The notes below the pieces were generated by a model, which was not told the origin of the DNA, searched no databases, and saw only the letters and a list, made by a program, of their open reading frames with translations. From the NCBI RefSeq assembly GCF_043290135.1, contig NW_027464603.1, forward strand, positions 1,922,001 through 1,986,000: a stretch of DNA of 64,000 nucleotides, given 5' to 3'. Shown here piece by piece: positions 1 through 9,049 of this stretch. The position numbers and the translations under genes are program-made. Origin of the DNA: Rhipicephalus microplus. Taxonomy: Eukaryota > Arthropoda > Arachnida > Ixodida > Ixodidae. Every line of letters begins with the position of its first letter. Position 1 is the stretch's first letter.

Positions 1-108
1 ACTTAATACTCACGTTTGCTTCCGGTTAACTACCGGAATCTATTCAAACAGGGTACACGAAACCCCCTTTGGCCGTACATGCGAAAACCTCGTCGCCGCT
101 TCCAATTT

Positions 109-360
109 CAGAGGTATGACGATGGCTCTTGAAGCTGTCGTGGTCGCCAGACTTGTACACAATGTGGAGTCCTATGCCAAGTGTCAGAGAACTGCAAACA
201 ACCGCCACACTCTGTAAACTGTGAAGGAAACCATGACGCATTATCGCCCTCCTTCGCGTACTGTAAGAAAAAAAAGAGGTAATTTGGAGGTGAAAAAAAT
301 TCTAGTAAGGAAGCACGACGAAGAGTCTCACCATTCTATGAACCTATATATGCTGATGCG
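109..360 (+). pseudogene. Non-LTR retrotransposon ORF1 (gag-like) zinc-knuckle fragment
   Basis: Reading the plus strand across about 109-360, after an in-frame TGA near 127, gives a Cys-rich nucleic-acid-binding module typical of non-LTR ORF1 proteins. A first CCHC-like knuckle reads CTQCGVLCQVSENC, in which the usual histidine is replaced by glutamine. A second begins CEGNHDA and is followed by the basic stretch KKKRGNLEVKKILVRKHDEE that usually trails these knuckles. In the family this protein coats the RNA intermediate. The start and most of the N-terminus are not recognisable, so this is a relic. It lies upstream of an endonuclease relic on the same strand, as expected for one decayed element. 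The family call is from memory. Confidence 0.6.
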
Positions 361-765
361 GCGCATCAGGGGGCACCGCCGCACCAGCCCCCGTCACTCC
401 TTTTGCCCGCGCATAGCGAGGCGGTGGTTGTGGCACCGGCCCCCAAGGCCGCTGTAGTCCAGACTACTCCGCTTTCTCGCGAACATAGACTGAAGACTCC
501 ATGGTCTTCAGGATTTAAAACCTCACCTCACCATGCAAGGCCCAGAATTTGAGCTACCAGCTCGCACGTGCGGACATATCAGTCCCTTCGAGGAGGCAAT
601 AGATACGTCGGTGTTTGTGCACAAAGAGCGGCGCGGCTCCTTGGAGCGCGCAAGAAAATGCAGACTACGTGGCCTGGTGACAGACCTGTCAATTGAATAG
701 AAACTCTCCACCTAAACAGCCACTCGCTTTTCGTACACACAGCGCTGCTCTACATTCACCATGAA

Positions 766-1430
766 CACTCAAATATGTGTTGGAGCGTCAGGGGCCTTCT
801 CAGAAACCTTGACGACGTCCAAGAACTTTTACACGAACACTCACCAAAAGTACTGTGTGTACAAGAAACAAACCTAAATCAAAACACGCCAACTTTCTCC
901 GTAAATTCGATATTTTCCGAAATAACCGTGATGACGCCATGGCACCATCTGGACGTGTTGCCATTATAGTGATTCAAGAGATTGAATGCACACACTTTCA
1001 ACTCCAATTATCTCTTGAGGCAGTGGCTGTTTGAGTTTTGCTTTAGAACAAACTGACCACAATTTGTACTCTTTACGTACCTTTGAGGTACTACCCACAA
1101 AACCTCGACTTTCAGTTAATATAATGCGAACTTCCAGAGCCATTTGTTCTCCTTGGAGACTTGAATGCGCATAGCAGGCTATATAGTGACTCTCAGTGCA
1201 ACGCGCGAGGTCTACAAATTGAACAGTTTCTTCTACCGTCAAGCGCATGTCTGCTGAAATGAAAAGAGCCTACCTCTTATAATCTCGCTGACAATGCTTA
1301 CTCCTTCGTAGACCTAAGCATAGTATTTCCGTCTCATTTGCCTCCTCTCCAGTGGAAAGTCACCAGTAATCCTTTTGGAAGCGACCTTTTCGCCGTAGTT
1401 CTGACCAGAAATACAGTTACTGAGTCCACA
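766..1430 (+). pseudogene. APE-type endonuclease domain of a non-LTR retrotransposon (degenerate)
   Basis: The ORF at 775-969 carries a recognisable N-terminus of the AP-endonuclease-like domain used for target nicking: WSVRGLLRNLDDVQELL followed by PKVLCVQET, where the glutamate is the metal-binding residue. The frame then breaks. Near 1311-1420 the C-terminal part reappears as DLSIVFPSHLPPLQW and then FGSDLF, equivalent to the family's GSDHFP active-site segment with the histidine lost. The middle (about 970-1300) is not readable in one frame. It follows the ORF1 relic on the same strand and probably belongs to the same element as the RT and RNase H relics at 4.07-5.28 kb. Inactive. Confidence 0.65.
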
Positions 1431-1499
1431 ATGCGTTCCCAAATGGCTCATAAACAGAGCCGACTGCTAACAGTTTTATACTATCGCTTGTTTAGGTTG

Positions 1500-2330
1500 T
1501 AGTGACATAAGTACTTAGAGCATTTATGTTGCTGTCAACAACTTCACAGCATTTTCGATTGATGCTGCAACAATGTGCAACAAAGTGAGGAGCGTACTCT
1601 TCTGCCGGTAAATAAGGCACGAAAGTTGTTGAGCGACGTATCGCTTGATTTCCGACCGTAGCATGATGTGGTCAGCCCCGAAAGTCAATGCCGTGAGCGT
1701 TTCGTCTGTAGGAGCAGCTCGCAGCACCAGGGCTTATTGTTTCCGCAGTTCGTCTAAACTCTGGCACAGAGTGGCAAGTTCAGACAAAATCCATGGGTCC
1801 TTGGCAAGCAACATCTAAAAATCATCATCAAGATGAGTTTGATCTTGTCCGCTTCGCTCATTGTGTGGTTCAGGAGCTTGCACAGTACATCTTTGGTGTA
1901 GCCTGTGGAGATGTCTATTTGCTGCTATGCACGCTTCACTAGGAGCTGTTCGGTACGGAGCTTACCTCCCTCGGGGCGACTGAGCACATCAGCGATACGC
2001 TGCTTCGAAACGCTTCAAGTGGTAGCATATACTAACTGGTGGCTGTAAAATCAGACACTGGCAACCCCTTTCATGTAGCAGGACACACATTGAATGGTCG
2101 ACAGATCATAACACTTGTTTCTCGCACCCATCTATTCCAATATTGCTGGCAAATTTTCGTCGTTTTCTCCTTCGGTGCGATCTAAGGAAGGTGGATCGCG
2201 CAAGCGCAGTGCAGTGGGCACAATAACCATCGGAGGTTTGGTCGTGCCTTGTCGGTTATTTTCGCCGGCCATTTCTGAGAAATTGGGACTCTCCTGTTTT
2301 GGAGTCCCAGGTTGGTTACCCGGCACCTCT
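1500..2330 (-). pseudogene. LTR (Ty3-like) retrotransposon gag fragment
   Basis: The minus strand from about 2330 down to 1500 reads as a frameshifted gag. The N-terminal part (about 2330-2130) contains PTALRLRDPPSLDRTEGEND, resembling the start of gag in arthropod Ty3-like elements. Further down come KLRTEQLLVKRA, TMSEADKIKLIL, and then MLLAKDPWILSELATLCQS and LDELRKQ, which align with the gag at 30.4-31.5 kb (which has SFDELRRQ at the matching place). The last open piece, 1727-1524, ends in non-homologous sequence, and no zinc knuckle is seen. Stops and at least two shifts make it a pseudogene. It lies antisense between the endonuclease and RT relics of a plus-strand element, so it may be a later insertion. 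Confidence 0.6.
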
Positions 2331-2613
2331 ACTACTCTGTAACAAGGTTCATTTGCGACCGGTAGCCTTTCTTGATAAGGTGTAAAGACGCTAAGGCTGG
2401 CGGCGAAAAACCGGTGAAGAATAACAGTCCTAGCACCAACATCTCACAATCTGCTCTTTTTATTAGCGTGGTTTCCCACTGCACCACGAGATTTTCGTCC
2501 TTTCTACATATGGTAAGATACTCCCATCAGAAACTGCCAACTACCACATTCTGTTAAATGTCCACGTGTACACACAGAGTGAAGCATTTGCTTGTTTTGT
2601 TACTAGGACATCT

Positions 2614-2901
2614 TCACATGAACTTGCCGCTAGCCCGTTTTTTGTAGATTTTTTTAACGATCCGTACATAATTACGTTCTGCGATCTGTGCTAATAAATA
2701 CCCTCTGGCCTTTCTAGAACTGATTTCAAGTACACCGACATCATATGCTTCAGCCTCCATCTTGCCTACTTTGACAATAAAGTCAGCCACCAGTATAGTA
2801 TACTGTCTCTTTACATAATTGATTGCTGATTCTACGACTTTGTAGTAGCGTTCAAACAAATGATTACCATATTTTGATGTACGCTTGTAGGCCTGTAACA
2901 C
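2614..2901 (-). pseudogene. RTE-clade non-LTR retrotransposon endonuclease fragment
   Basis: A 95-codon open frame on the minus strand matches the middle of the APE endonuclease of RTE/BovB-type elements, the family often mis-annotated as craniofacial development protein 2-like. Recognisable pieces are ERYYKVVESAINYVKRQYT, ADFIVKVGKMEAEAYDVG (the family has GDFNAKVG, so the catalytic Asp-Asn pair is altered) and SSRKARGYLLAQIAERN. The fragment lacks both ends of the domain and no RT follows it. The changed active site and truncation show that it is dead. It sits antisense within the broken plus-strand element, close to the LTR gag fragment. Confidence 0.65.
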
Positions 2902-4069
2902 GCTGATCTTTTACCTTTTCTTAAACCTATTTACGACACTTGCGTCCTCTAAATGACGCTATTGTAACGCTCCATGTTCCAAGCTTTATATGTTTTTATA
3001 AAGAACCTCACTCGTAGTTCTCTTCCGTCAAATTATTCAGGATGACATAGGACGTACCTGCGTTATTTGGCCGTGTAAAAGCCTCACTTGTCCTGCTAAC
3101 TACGCTTAGCCTTATTTCGCCCCGTTAAGCCTGCTCTAATTTCTCGAATAGCACAACTATACTCGCCCCACCAGATATTCTCTAGCGTTAAAATAAACCA
3201 AGTTCCAATCCAATGTCGGCTGGGGCGGCCCCTGAGACTCCTAGCACTTTCAGGGGCGTCAGTTATCTGACCACCCCTTCGTCAGTTGCCTCGTAGCCGT
3301 TTGGAACTGAACGCCGACGGTCAATATGTGTGGTTAAATGGGAAGTAGTGGCGAATTACTGCACTGGGTAGGCCAATCTTTCTCTAGTAGGGAAGTGCCG
3401 TAACGGCTCTGACCTGTCATGCCGCACATCAAGCGATTGTGATCTAAGCATCACGCGTTTTTTTATCTCGTGACGAAAGTATTTTATATCGGGGTCCACC
3501 ATGGTTACGCTTAAGTTTTTCCGCCGCAGATATGCTGTTAGAAATTACTTACAGTAGCAGAGCACAAAGAAAGAAAATACACCATCTTTCACTGAAGGGA
3601 ATGTTATATGGGTGTGAAGCAACAGAGATTCAGTTCTTTTCTGTGGGAGACACTATACTTCATTATGAGCTTGTGCTGGTGCTAATACGGACAGCGGCAG
3701 TGACGTTGACGCTAGCGTTGCCCAGGGGATAAAGCTGGGGAGGCGCAAAGCAAGCAATGATAGACCGGTGTTTCCTACTGATACGGGCCAATCGCTGCTG
3801 ATTGCGAATGGCACACAGAAGACGTCGATTGCACACAGAGGCCTACAAACCACTTTGAGGTAACGCGCACACTACGAAATTCCATTAAATGTGAAGCAGC
3901 TTATGGCACAGTTCAATTCGGTGTATGGCGTGACCACCTTTGCAGGGTACGTGCGATGAGGTGGGAGAAAATTCTCGTCGTGATCACGCGAGGAAAAGGG
4001 AGAGAGCTGGTGCATGCGTCGTCGCTTTGGTGTAGGAGCAAATGGTCGCTGAGGAACCTCTACTCACAT

Positions 4070-4620
4070 GAGCATGGGCCTCCACTGTTCGCAAGAAAAG
4101 TCGGAGTTGCTTACAGTTCAGCCCCAGCATGCTTGACCCAAGAATTTACCTGCAGATGCATGGTCAACCTGTGCCAAGAGTACACAAAATCAGCGTATTG
4201 GGTCTACACATACGGTCAAACTTAGACACAAACTTCACCTTGAACATTCTTGATAAGCAAATAAAGTAAATTTCAGGACTGGTATGCCAGATTTCGTCGC
4301 CCAGTCATGGTTTATCTGAAATGGACATAATGCAAATTGTTGAAGCTTTGGTGGTAAGTCGTCTCGCTTATCATCTTCCGTATCACCACCTCACTCAAAA
4401 GCAAATGGAACAGGCTAGCAGTCTAACCAGGCGGGCGGTTAAAACCGCATTGAGGTTGCCGATGCGCAACAAAACTACTCTCCTCCTAGAGACCGGTTAC
4501 AGTGCAAGAATTAATAGAGGCACAGAGAAGCAATTAACTCCTGCACCTTTCTCGAACACCTACAGGGCGATACCTGCTCTAGACTCTCGGGCTCGAATCA
4601 AGCAACACGATGCGTAACGA
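4070..4620 (+). pseudogene. Reverse transcriptase C-terminal (thumb/connection) fragment
   Basis: The plus strand from about 4079 reads LHCSQEKSELLTVQPQHA. After a shift it continues DPRIYLQMHGQPVPRVHKIS and LGLHIRSNLDTNFTLNILDK, the region just after the RT palm in I/Jockey-group elements. The ORF at 4321-4617 continues with VEALVVSRLAYHLPYH and LTRRAVKTALRLPM, also conserved in this connection region. Upstream fingers and palm, including the catalytic YADD box, are absent. The element therefore lost about a kilobase, or its middle was replaced by the material at 1.5-4.0 kb. The RNase H relic follows directly, in the expected order. Confidence 0.65.
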
Positions 4621-4754
4621 AGAAGCATGGTCGCCTATTCCGATAAAGGTCGCGGCACACACTCAAACCATTCCCGCGCAACATGAATTGACATCGTTAC
4701 CCGGGCCGGCGTAAGGCACGCACTGATTAATACATACGGCAGTACAAATGTCGT

Positions 4755-5285
4755 GAAGACGTGTTTTATGTCGACAATTCGGTAGGCCCACTTGAAGGAA
4801 TGGCCACGGCTGCAGCCATGACAGAAAACGGGCGCATTAGAATTTCTGTGTCCGTTAAAACGGCACGCCCCGACGTGGCTGAGGATTTCGCACTAGCCCT
4901 AGGAGTGGTGCATGCGGCCATACATTCTACCATTACAGAAATTCGCACTGATTCCAAGAGCGCTTGTCGATACTTCCATCAAGGCATACCACCAAAGGCA
5001 GTCTCACACATACTAAGCAGCGTTCCTTCAATTCTCTATCCAGTCACTATCACTTGGGTGCCTTGCCCTGAGTGTATCTCTGGGAATGAGCGAGTTTATG
5101 CGCATGCACCAGGTCTTTCCATCCGGACCCTGGTGGCTTGCTCACGCGAACCCGTGAGAAAATCAAAAGAGTGAATTCGAACCTACCTTGAGATTATGAG
5201 GTATTACCGAAACGGCAGACCAGATTTCCCTGCCCCACACTTTTCCCTTGACCCGTTAAGCATACTGCTCTGTCACGTGACATCA
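4755..5285 (+). pseudogene. RNase H domain and tail of a non-LTR retrotransposon
   Basis: The ORF at 4761-5174 (137 codons) is an RNase H-like domain as found downstream of RT in I-group elements, where it degrades RNA in the RNA:DNA hybrid. It shows the first acidic position in FYVDNSVG, the glutamate in AEDFALALG, the aspartate in IRTDSKSACRYF, and a degenerate last motif GNERVYAHA where GNExAHxxAR is expected. Beyond the stop, YLEIMRYYRNGRPDFPAPH near 5191-5250 continues the usual C-terminal tail in another frame. It follows the RT C-terminus at 4.07-4.62 kb, giving the order RT, RNase H, tail on the plus strand. Confidence 0.65.
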
Positions 5286-5289
5286 TGGC

Positions 5290-5920
5290 TGCTCGGAGGC
5301 AACTGTGAGAGCATTGCTGTGTTCGCAAGAGGTGCCTGTTGGAGTTGCTCGCCTTCGTAATGAATGAGGAGGGTAAAATCAGAGGGTTAAGCAGCGCATT
5401 CACGGCTCATGTTTTAGGCCTATTTTTCAAGAGGCGTTTTACACAGAAATCAGAGGGAGAGTAAAGTAGTACGCAACAAATACACAACTCGACATGCAAA
5501 CCAAACAAGCAACAAACACAAAATTGAAAACATCGAACGGAAACACTAGGGACCTGTTAGTTCACGCTAGTGAACTGTTAGCGCACGGCATCACGTCCCT
5601 ATGATTTCGTTTATTTGAAGATGGTGAAATTTCGTTCAACAATGCACTGTAGAAATCACTCACAGACACAACAATGCAGGTCAAGAATAGTGCCGATATA
5701 TATACAATGGGTAGCCAGTGAACGAAAGTTCAGCGCGAGCAGTCTTTTTTTTTTCTCACTTGAGAAAGTCGCTAGCAGATGCTGCCTTACTGTTTGCGTC
5801 AGCATTGCGAGGCGAAAGAGGAAAGAGATGCACACGGGCAGTGGGGGTGTACACAAAGCAGGAATTAGCAACGAGGGACACAGGCCGGAAATAAGATGCT
5901 TCGCATTTGAAACGAGAACG
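5290..5920. other. Unassigned stretch
   Basis: No conserved protein or RNA is recognised. A short inverted repeat, TTCACgctaGTGAA, lies near 5560-5575. The overlapping ORFs around 5615-5980 have no recognisable motif. Confidence 0.4.
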
Positions 5921-5924
5921 AAAG

Positions 5925-5997
5925 AATCGGCTACGAGGAACCAAGCCAGTGACATCTCGGTCTGCAGGCCGCGGTGCTAACCACTTCGCCACGAAGC
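5925..5997 (-). repeat. tRNA-like SINE head (decayed)
   Basis: On the minus strand an A-box-like TGGCGAAGTGGTTAG (plus 5978-5992) is followed about 35 bp later by TTGGTTCCTCG (about 5934-5944), at the position of a B box but diverged from GGTTCGANTCC. The arrangement resembles the 5' head of a tRNA-derived SINE. The decayed B box and missing acceptor stem argue against a functional tRNA. No tail or target duplication was found. Confidence 0.35.
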
Positions 5998-5999
5998 AT

Positions 6000-6958
6000 A
6001 CCTCATGAAATTACTAACAGCAAGCCATTTATATACAGAATATACTGTTTGGCAGTAAGACCATCTTCCGTTTGCCGTGGTCTAAGGGTCATCGCCTTCG
6101 CATTTCGATGAACGTCGCCTTCATGAAGCGTTCTCCTGCCCGCGCACCTATAAGACTCGCCATTCCGGAAAGGACCAAGATCACCTCACTTATTGAAATA
6201 AAATAGACCCGCGCCATGAAGGCAAAAAAACTTGAAGACAGAGTAGAAAGGCAGTGTTACATCTTCCGGAGGAAATCAAGGTGCCCTTTCTGCTTTCTTT
6301 AATTTATCTTCATCGGTGGTACGCATCCTTTTTTCATTTCAGTAAGCATGTACCAACTTACCCAAGAAAAAAATTCGCAGCTTTGACGAAAATGCAAAGC
6401 AATGAACACGATAGCAACAAATTGGAAGGTCGTGCGCAAAATGGTAAGCAGACCGGAACTTGCCCGAGGTTTCTCACGCAGAAATGACGCACGAAACGTA
6501 CTCACAGGTACAGATGAATGCAAATAAGCGCCTCAGCTGTTACATCGCTGCGTTGAGAAGCGCAACCTTTTTGCAAACAAGCAGTGTGCAACGAATGTAG
6601 TGTCTTTTGTATGCCCGGTAACTACAAAAAAAATCGTTACGATGAAATCCCAAGAAGTACGATTGTCCCCACCGTGATATAAACAAGTGCATTATTGGTC
6701 AATCTGCTTCCTCTTGAAGCGGCAAAATCCGAGCGGGAGCAGAGAGCACGTGCCGCAGCATCGTTACAACGTGGCGACGTGCACTCATTGCGGCATCTCG
6801 CTGTTAATGCTAAAGACACGATAGTTCCACTCGATATGCACATCACTAGCGGTAAGTGGTAGATAGAAATTGCTTGCCGATTGAATGTTGAAGGAGCTCC
6901 TCTTTGGTGGGTCTTTGGTGGATTCGCTCGGGGTTCGAGCTTCATCAGAATGATATAA

Positions 6959-6960
<2 letters not shown>
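6000..6960. other. Unassigned stretch
   Basis: Open frames of 60-170 codons occur on both strands but none has a recognisable domain. The 170-codon minus-strand frame at 6637-7149 reads through the TA microsatellite and is not credible as a protein. Confidence 0.4.

Positions 6961-6961
<1 letters not shown>

Positions 6962-7004
<43 letters not shown>
6962..7004. repeat. (TA)n microsatellite
   Basis: About 43 bp of uninterrupted TA dinucleotide, preceded by a TA-rich lead-in (GATATAAATG). Long alternating TA runs are self-complementary and tend to vary in length. Confidence 0.95.
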
Positions 7005-7007
<3 letters not shown>

Positions 7008-7518
7008 GCGGTAAATGACGTTGAAGCCGGTGGCGAAATTCAGCCGAGCGTGTCCATATAACTGGTGTCGCTTTAAACGTTTTATAGGTCACAACGCTCG
7101 CTGTCATGGCCATGCTTACGAAAAAAGCACACTGCTCAAAACGAAGCAAGAATTGTGACAGTTGTTCACGCTCGTCTTGCGTAAGTTTCTGTGTTCATTT
7201 CATGTGTCTTTCTTTTGAGCAGTGTGCTCTAAAGCGTCGGTATGGGACACTTTGTCTGAGCTCGTGCTGCGTATGCTCATTTCATGCCTGCGTTCTGCAC
7301 GAGGTGTGCAATGTAAGTATTGAGCTGCTTGCCGTTCTTCATTTGAAATGGCAATTTGTTGTAGCATTCATTTCTTCACTCTTGTGACGAAACGGTGCAA
7401 AATAAACGCTCAACCACCCCATTGAAACCAAGTTCCACTTATGCGTTATACCAATTTTTAAAGCGAGGGATCAGCCGTGTTTTTCTTTGCTTAGTTGGAT
7501 ATTGGTCTGCTTCAATGA

Positions 7519-7752
7519 TTGATATGTGGGGTTTAACGACCCAAAACCAACATAGGATTATGAGAGATGCCGTAGTTGAGAGCTCCAGAAATTTGAACCA
7601 CATGAGGTTCTCAACGTGCACCCAAGTCTGAGCACACGGGCCTGCAACATTTCTGCCTCCATCGAACACGCAGCTGCCGCAGCCAGGATTCTATCCCGCC
7701 ACCTGCGGGCCAGCAGCCGAGTACCTTAGCCACTAGAATACCATGGTGGGGC
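7519..7752 (-). mobile_element. Ruka-type tRNA-derived SINE
   Basis: On the minus strand the element starts GCCCCACCATGGTATTCTAG (decayed tRNA head with A-box-like TCTAGTGGCTAAGGTACTC), passes a degraded B box, and runs through the body CTCAGACTTGGGTGCACGTTG to the 3' end GTTAAACCCCACATATCAA. The body matches the three plus-strand copies at 44.5, 48.4 and 61.0 kb. A perfect 17-bp duplication, TTGGTCTGCTTCAATGA, flanks it at 7502-7518 and 7753-7769. This gives exact boundaries and shows LINE-dependent retroposition. The Ruka name is from memory of the tick SINE literature. Confidence 0.88.
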
Positions 7753-7769
7753 TTGGTCTGCTTCAATGA

Positions 7770-8690
7770 AAAGACAACTAGGTCTACTATTTATTGTATT
7801 TGTGAGATCTTAGGCTGATGACTCAAAGGGTTGAGTGAGCTCATCTGCTATAGCCGTGAGTGCTACTGTCTATTGAAGAATTTTACGCTAAGTGAAAAGT
7901 TTGGTGGTTTCATTTGACACTTTAATTTTCACTGGAACTAACTAAATGCTCAAATGAAGACTGCTATACTTACTCTAACTGTGGTAGAATACCAGTCAGT
8001 AGATGCTGTTTAAAAACTATTTCTCTGTCAATTGCTGAAAAATCTACATGGCGGCAAAGTAGCTAAAAAATAGGGCACCAAAGGTGCAAACTCCAATTTT
8101 CTGAAGCCCAGGTTGAATAAAATAGTGAAGCTTTGTCCCAAACGCAAACCACATGGTCGCAAATGGTAAATGAAAGGTGCACCTTGCGACCAAGTGGAAA
8201 AGCTGGATAATTTCACTGAAGGGCGGAACATAATATGTGGTGTCCTGAGAACAAAAGGGATGAGACAAAATGCTTGTAGGAGACATAGCTTCTAGAAGGC
8301 CCCTGTTTGTAGAGGCGACTTAGAGAAAACTACAACATTTTTTATATTTTGGTAACGCTGTTGGTGCTTTTTCTCCGACACACTGAAATCTCTTTAGGAG
8401 AGCAAATTCATGGAAATGTTTTACTTTTTCAGCAATAGAAAGTTTCAATATCAATTCCTGACTTCGAATGCTGACCCTTTCATTTTGAGGGCTTTTAGAA
8501 TGATGAAACTCACGTATTACGGAATTATGGATGTAGACAGCGAGTCCTTCCATGTAAACCATACCTTCTCGCAAGTGTTGACCACGGCCCGAGTGAGTAT
8601 TTTTTCCCGTTTTTACTATAACAATAATTTTTTTGCAAACTATATTTCTTCTCCCATTGTAGCTGTGACGAAAATGCGTAGCCTAGTCGG
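7770..8690. other. Unassigned stretch
   Basis: AT-rich, with several short frames (for example 8410-8742 plus and 8044-8286 minus) that show no domain, signal peptide or exon-like borders. Confidence 0.4.
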
Positions 8691-8699
8691 CGTTTCAGG

Positions 8700-9010
8700 C
8701 AGCACGGAACGTTGGGCCGACGTTGGGCCAAGTTGGGGATAGATTGGCAGTTCATGGCCCAAGAATGGCAAGTTTAGACAACGTAACGCAATGATAGTTG
8801 TGCCAGCCGAATTGAATGGCGATGTTGAACCTGCAAGACAATATTTCGCCAATAATGATTGTGCCAGCCGGATGGAACGGCGATGTTGGACCTGCATCAG
8901 AACTTTCCGCCTATATTGGCCATGCTAGCGTATTATAACGGCCACGTTGGACCGAGTTGTACAATTAGCAGCCAATATAGGCGGAGCCATGCAATTTGGC
9001 TGGCATTATT
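8700..9010. repeat. Degenerate tandem repeat, period about 62 bp
   Basis: A unit starting AATGATAGTTGTGCCAGCC at 8789 recurs as AATGATTGTGCCAGCCG at 8852. Both units then run ...GGCGATGTTG(A/G)ACCTGCA. A third, poorer copy follows, with CGGCCACGTTGGACCGAG near 8939-8956. The motif CGTTGGGCC also appears twice at 8710-8730. Sequence with similar GTTGG/GTCGG-type words lies at about 50.1-50.4 kb. This looks like a small satellite-like array, not a gene. Confidence 0.55.
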
Positions 9011-9049
9011 AGCACGCTGTTCGACCGTTATTGCCGGCGTCGGCTAAAG

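Noticed and set aside
6637..7149. 170-codon minus-strand frame
   Set aside because: Reads through the TA microsatellite as an Ile-Tyr repeat; not a credible protein.
7106..7387. Cysteine-rich 93-codon frame, possible small secreted protein
   Set aside because: High Cys content arises from TGT/TGC-rich sequence; the N-terminus is basic without a signal peptide.
7439..7669. Frames inside Ruka copies (for example MIDMWGL...RDAVVE)
   Set aside because: The same peptide appears wherever the SINE occurs on the antisense strand; it is a by-product of the repeat.
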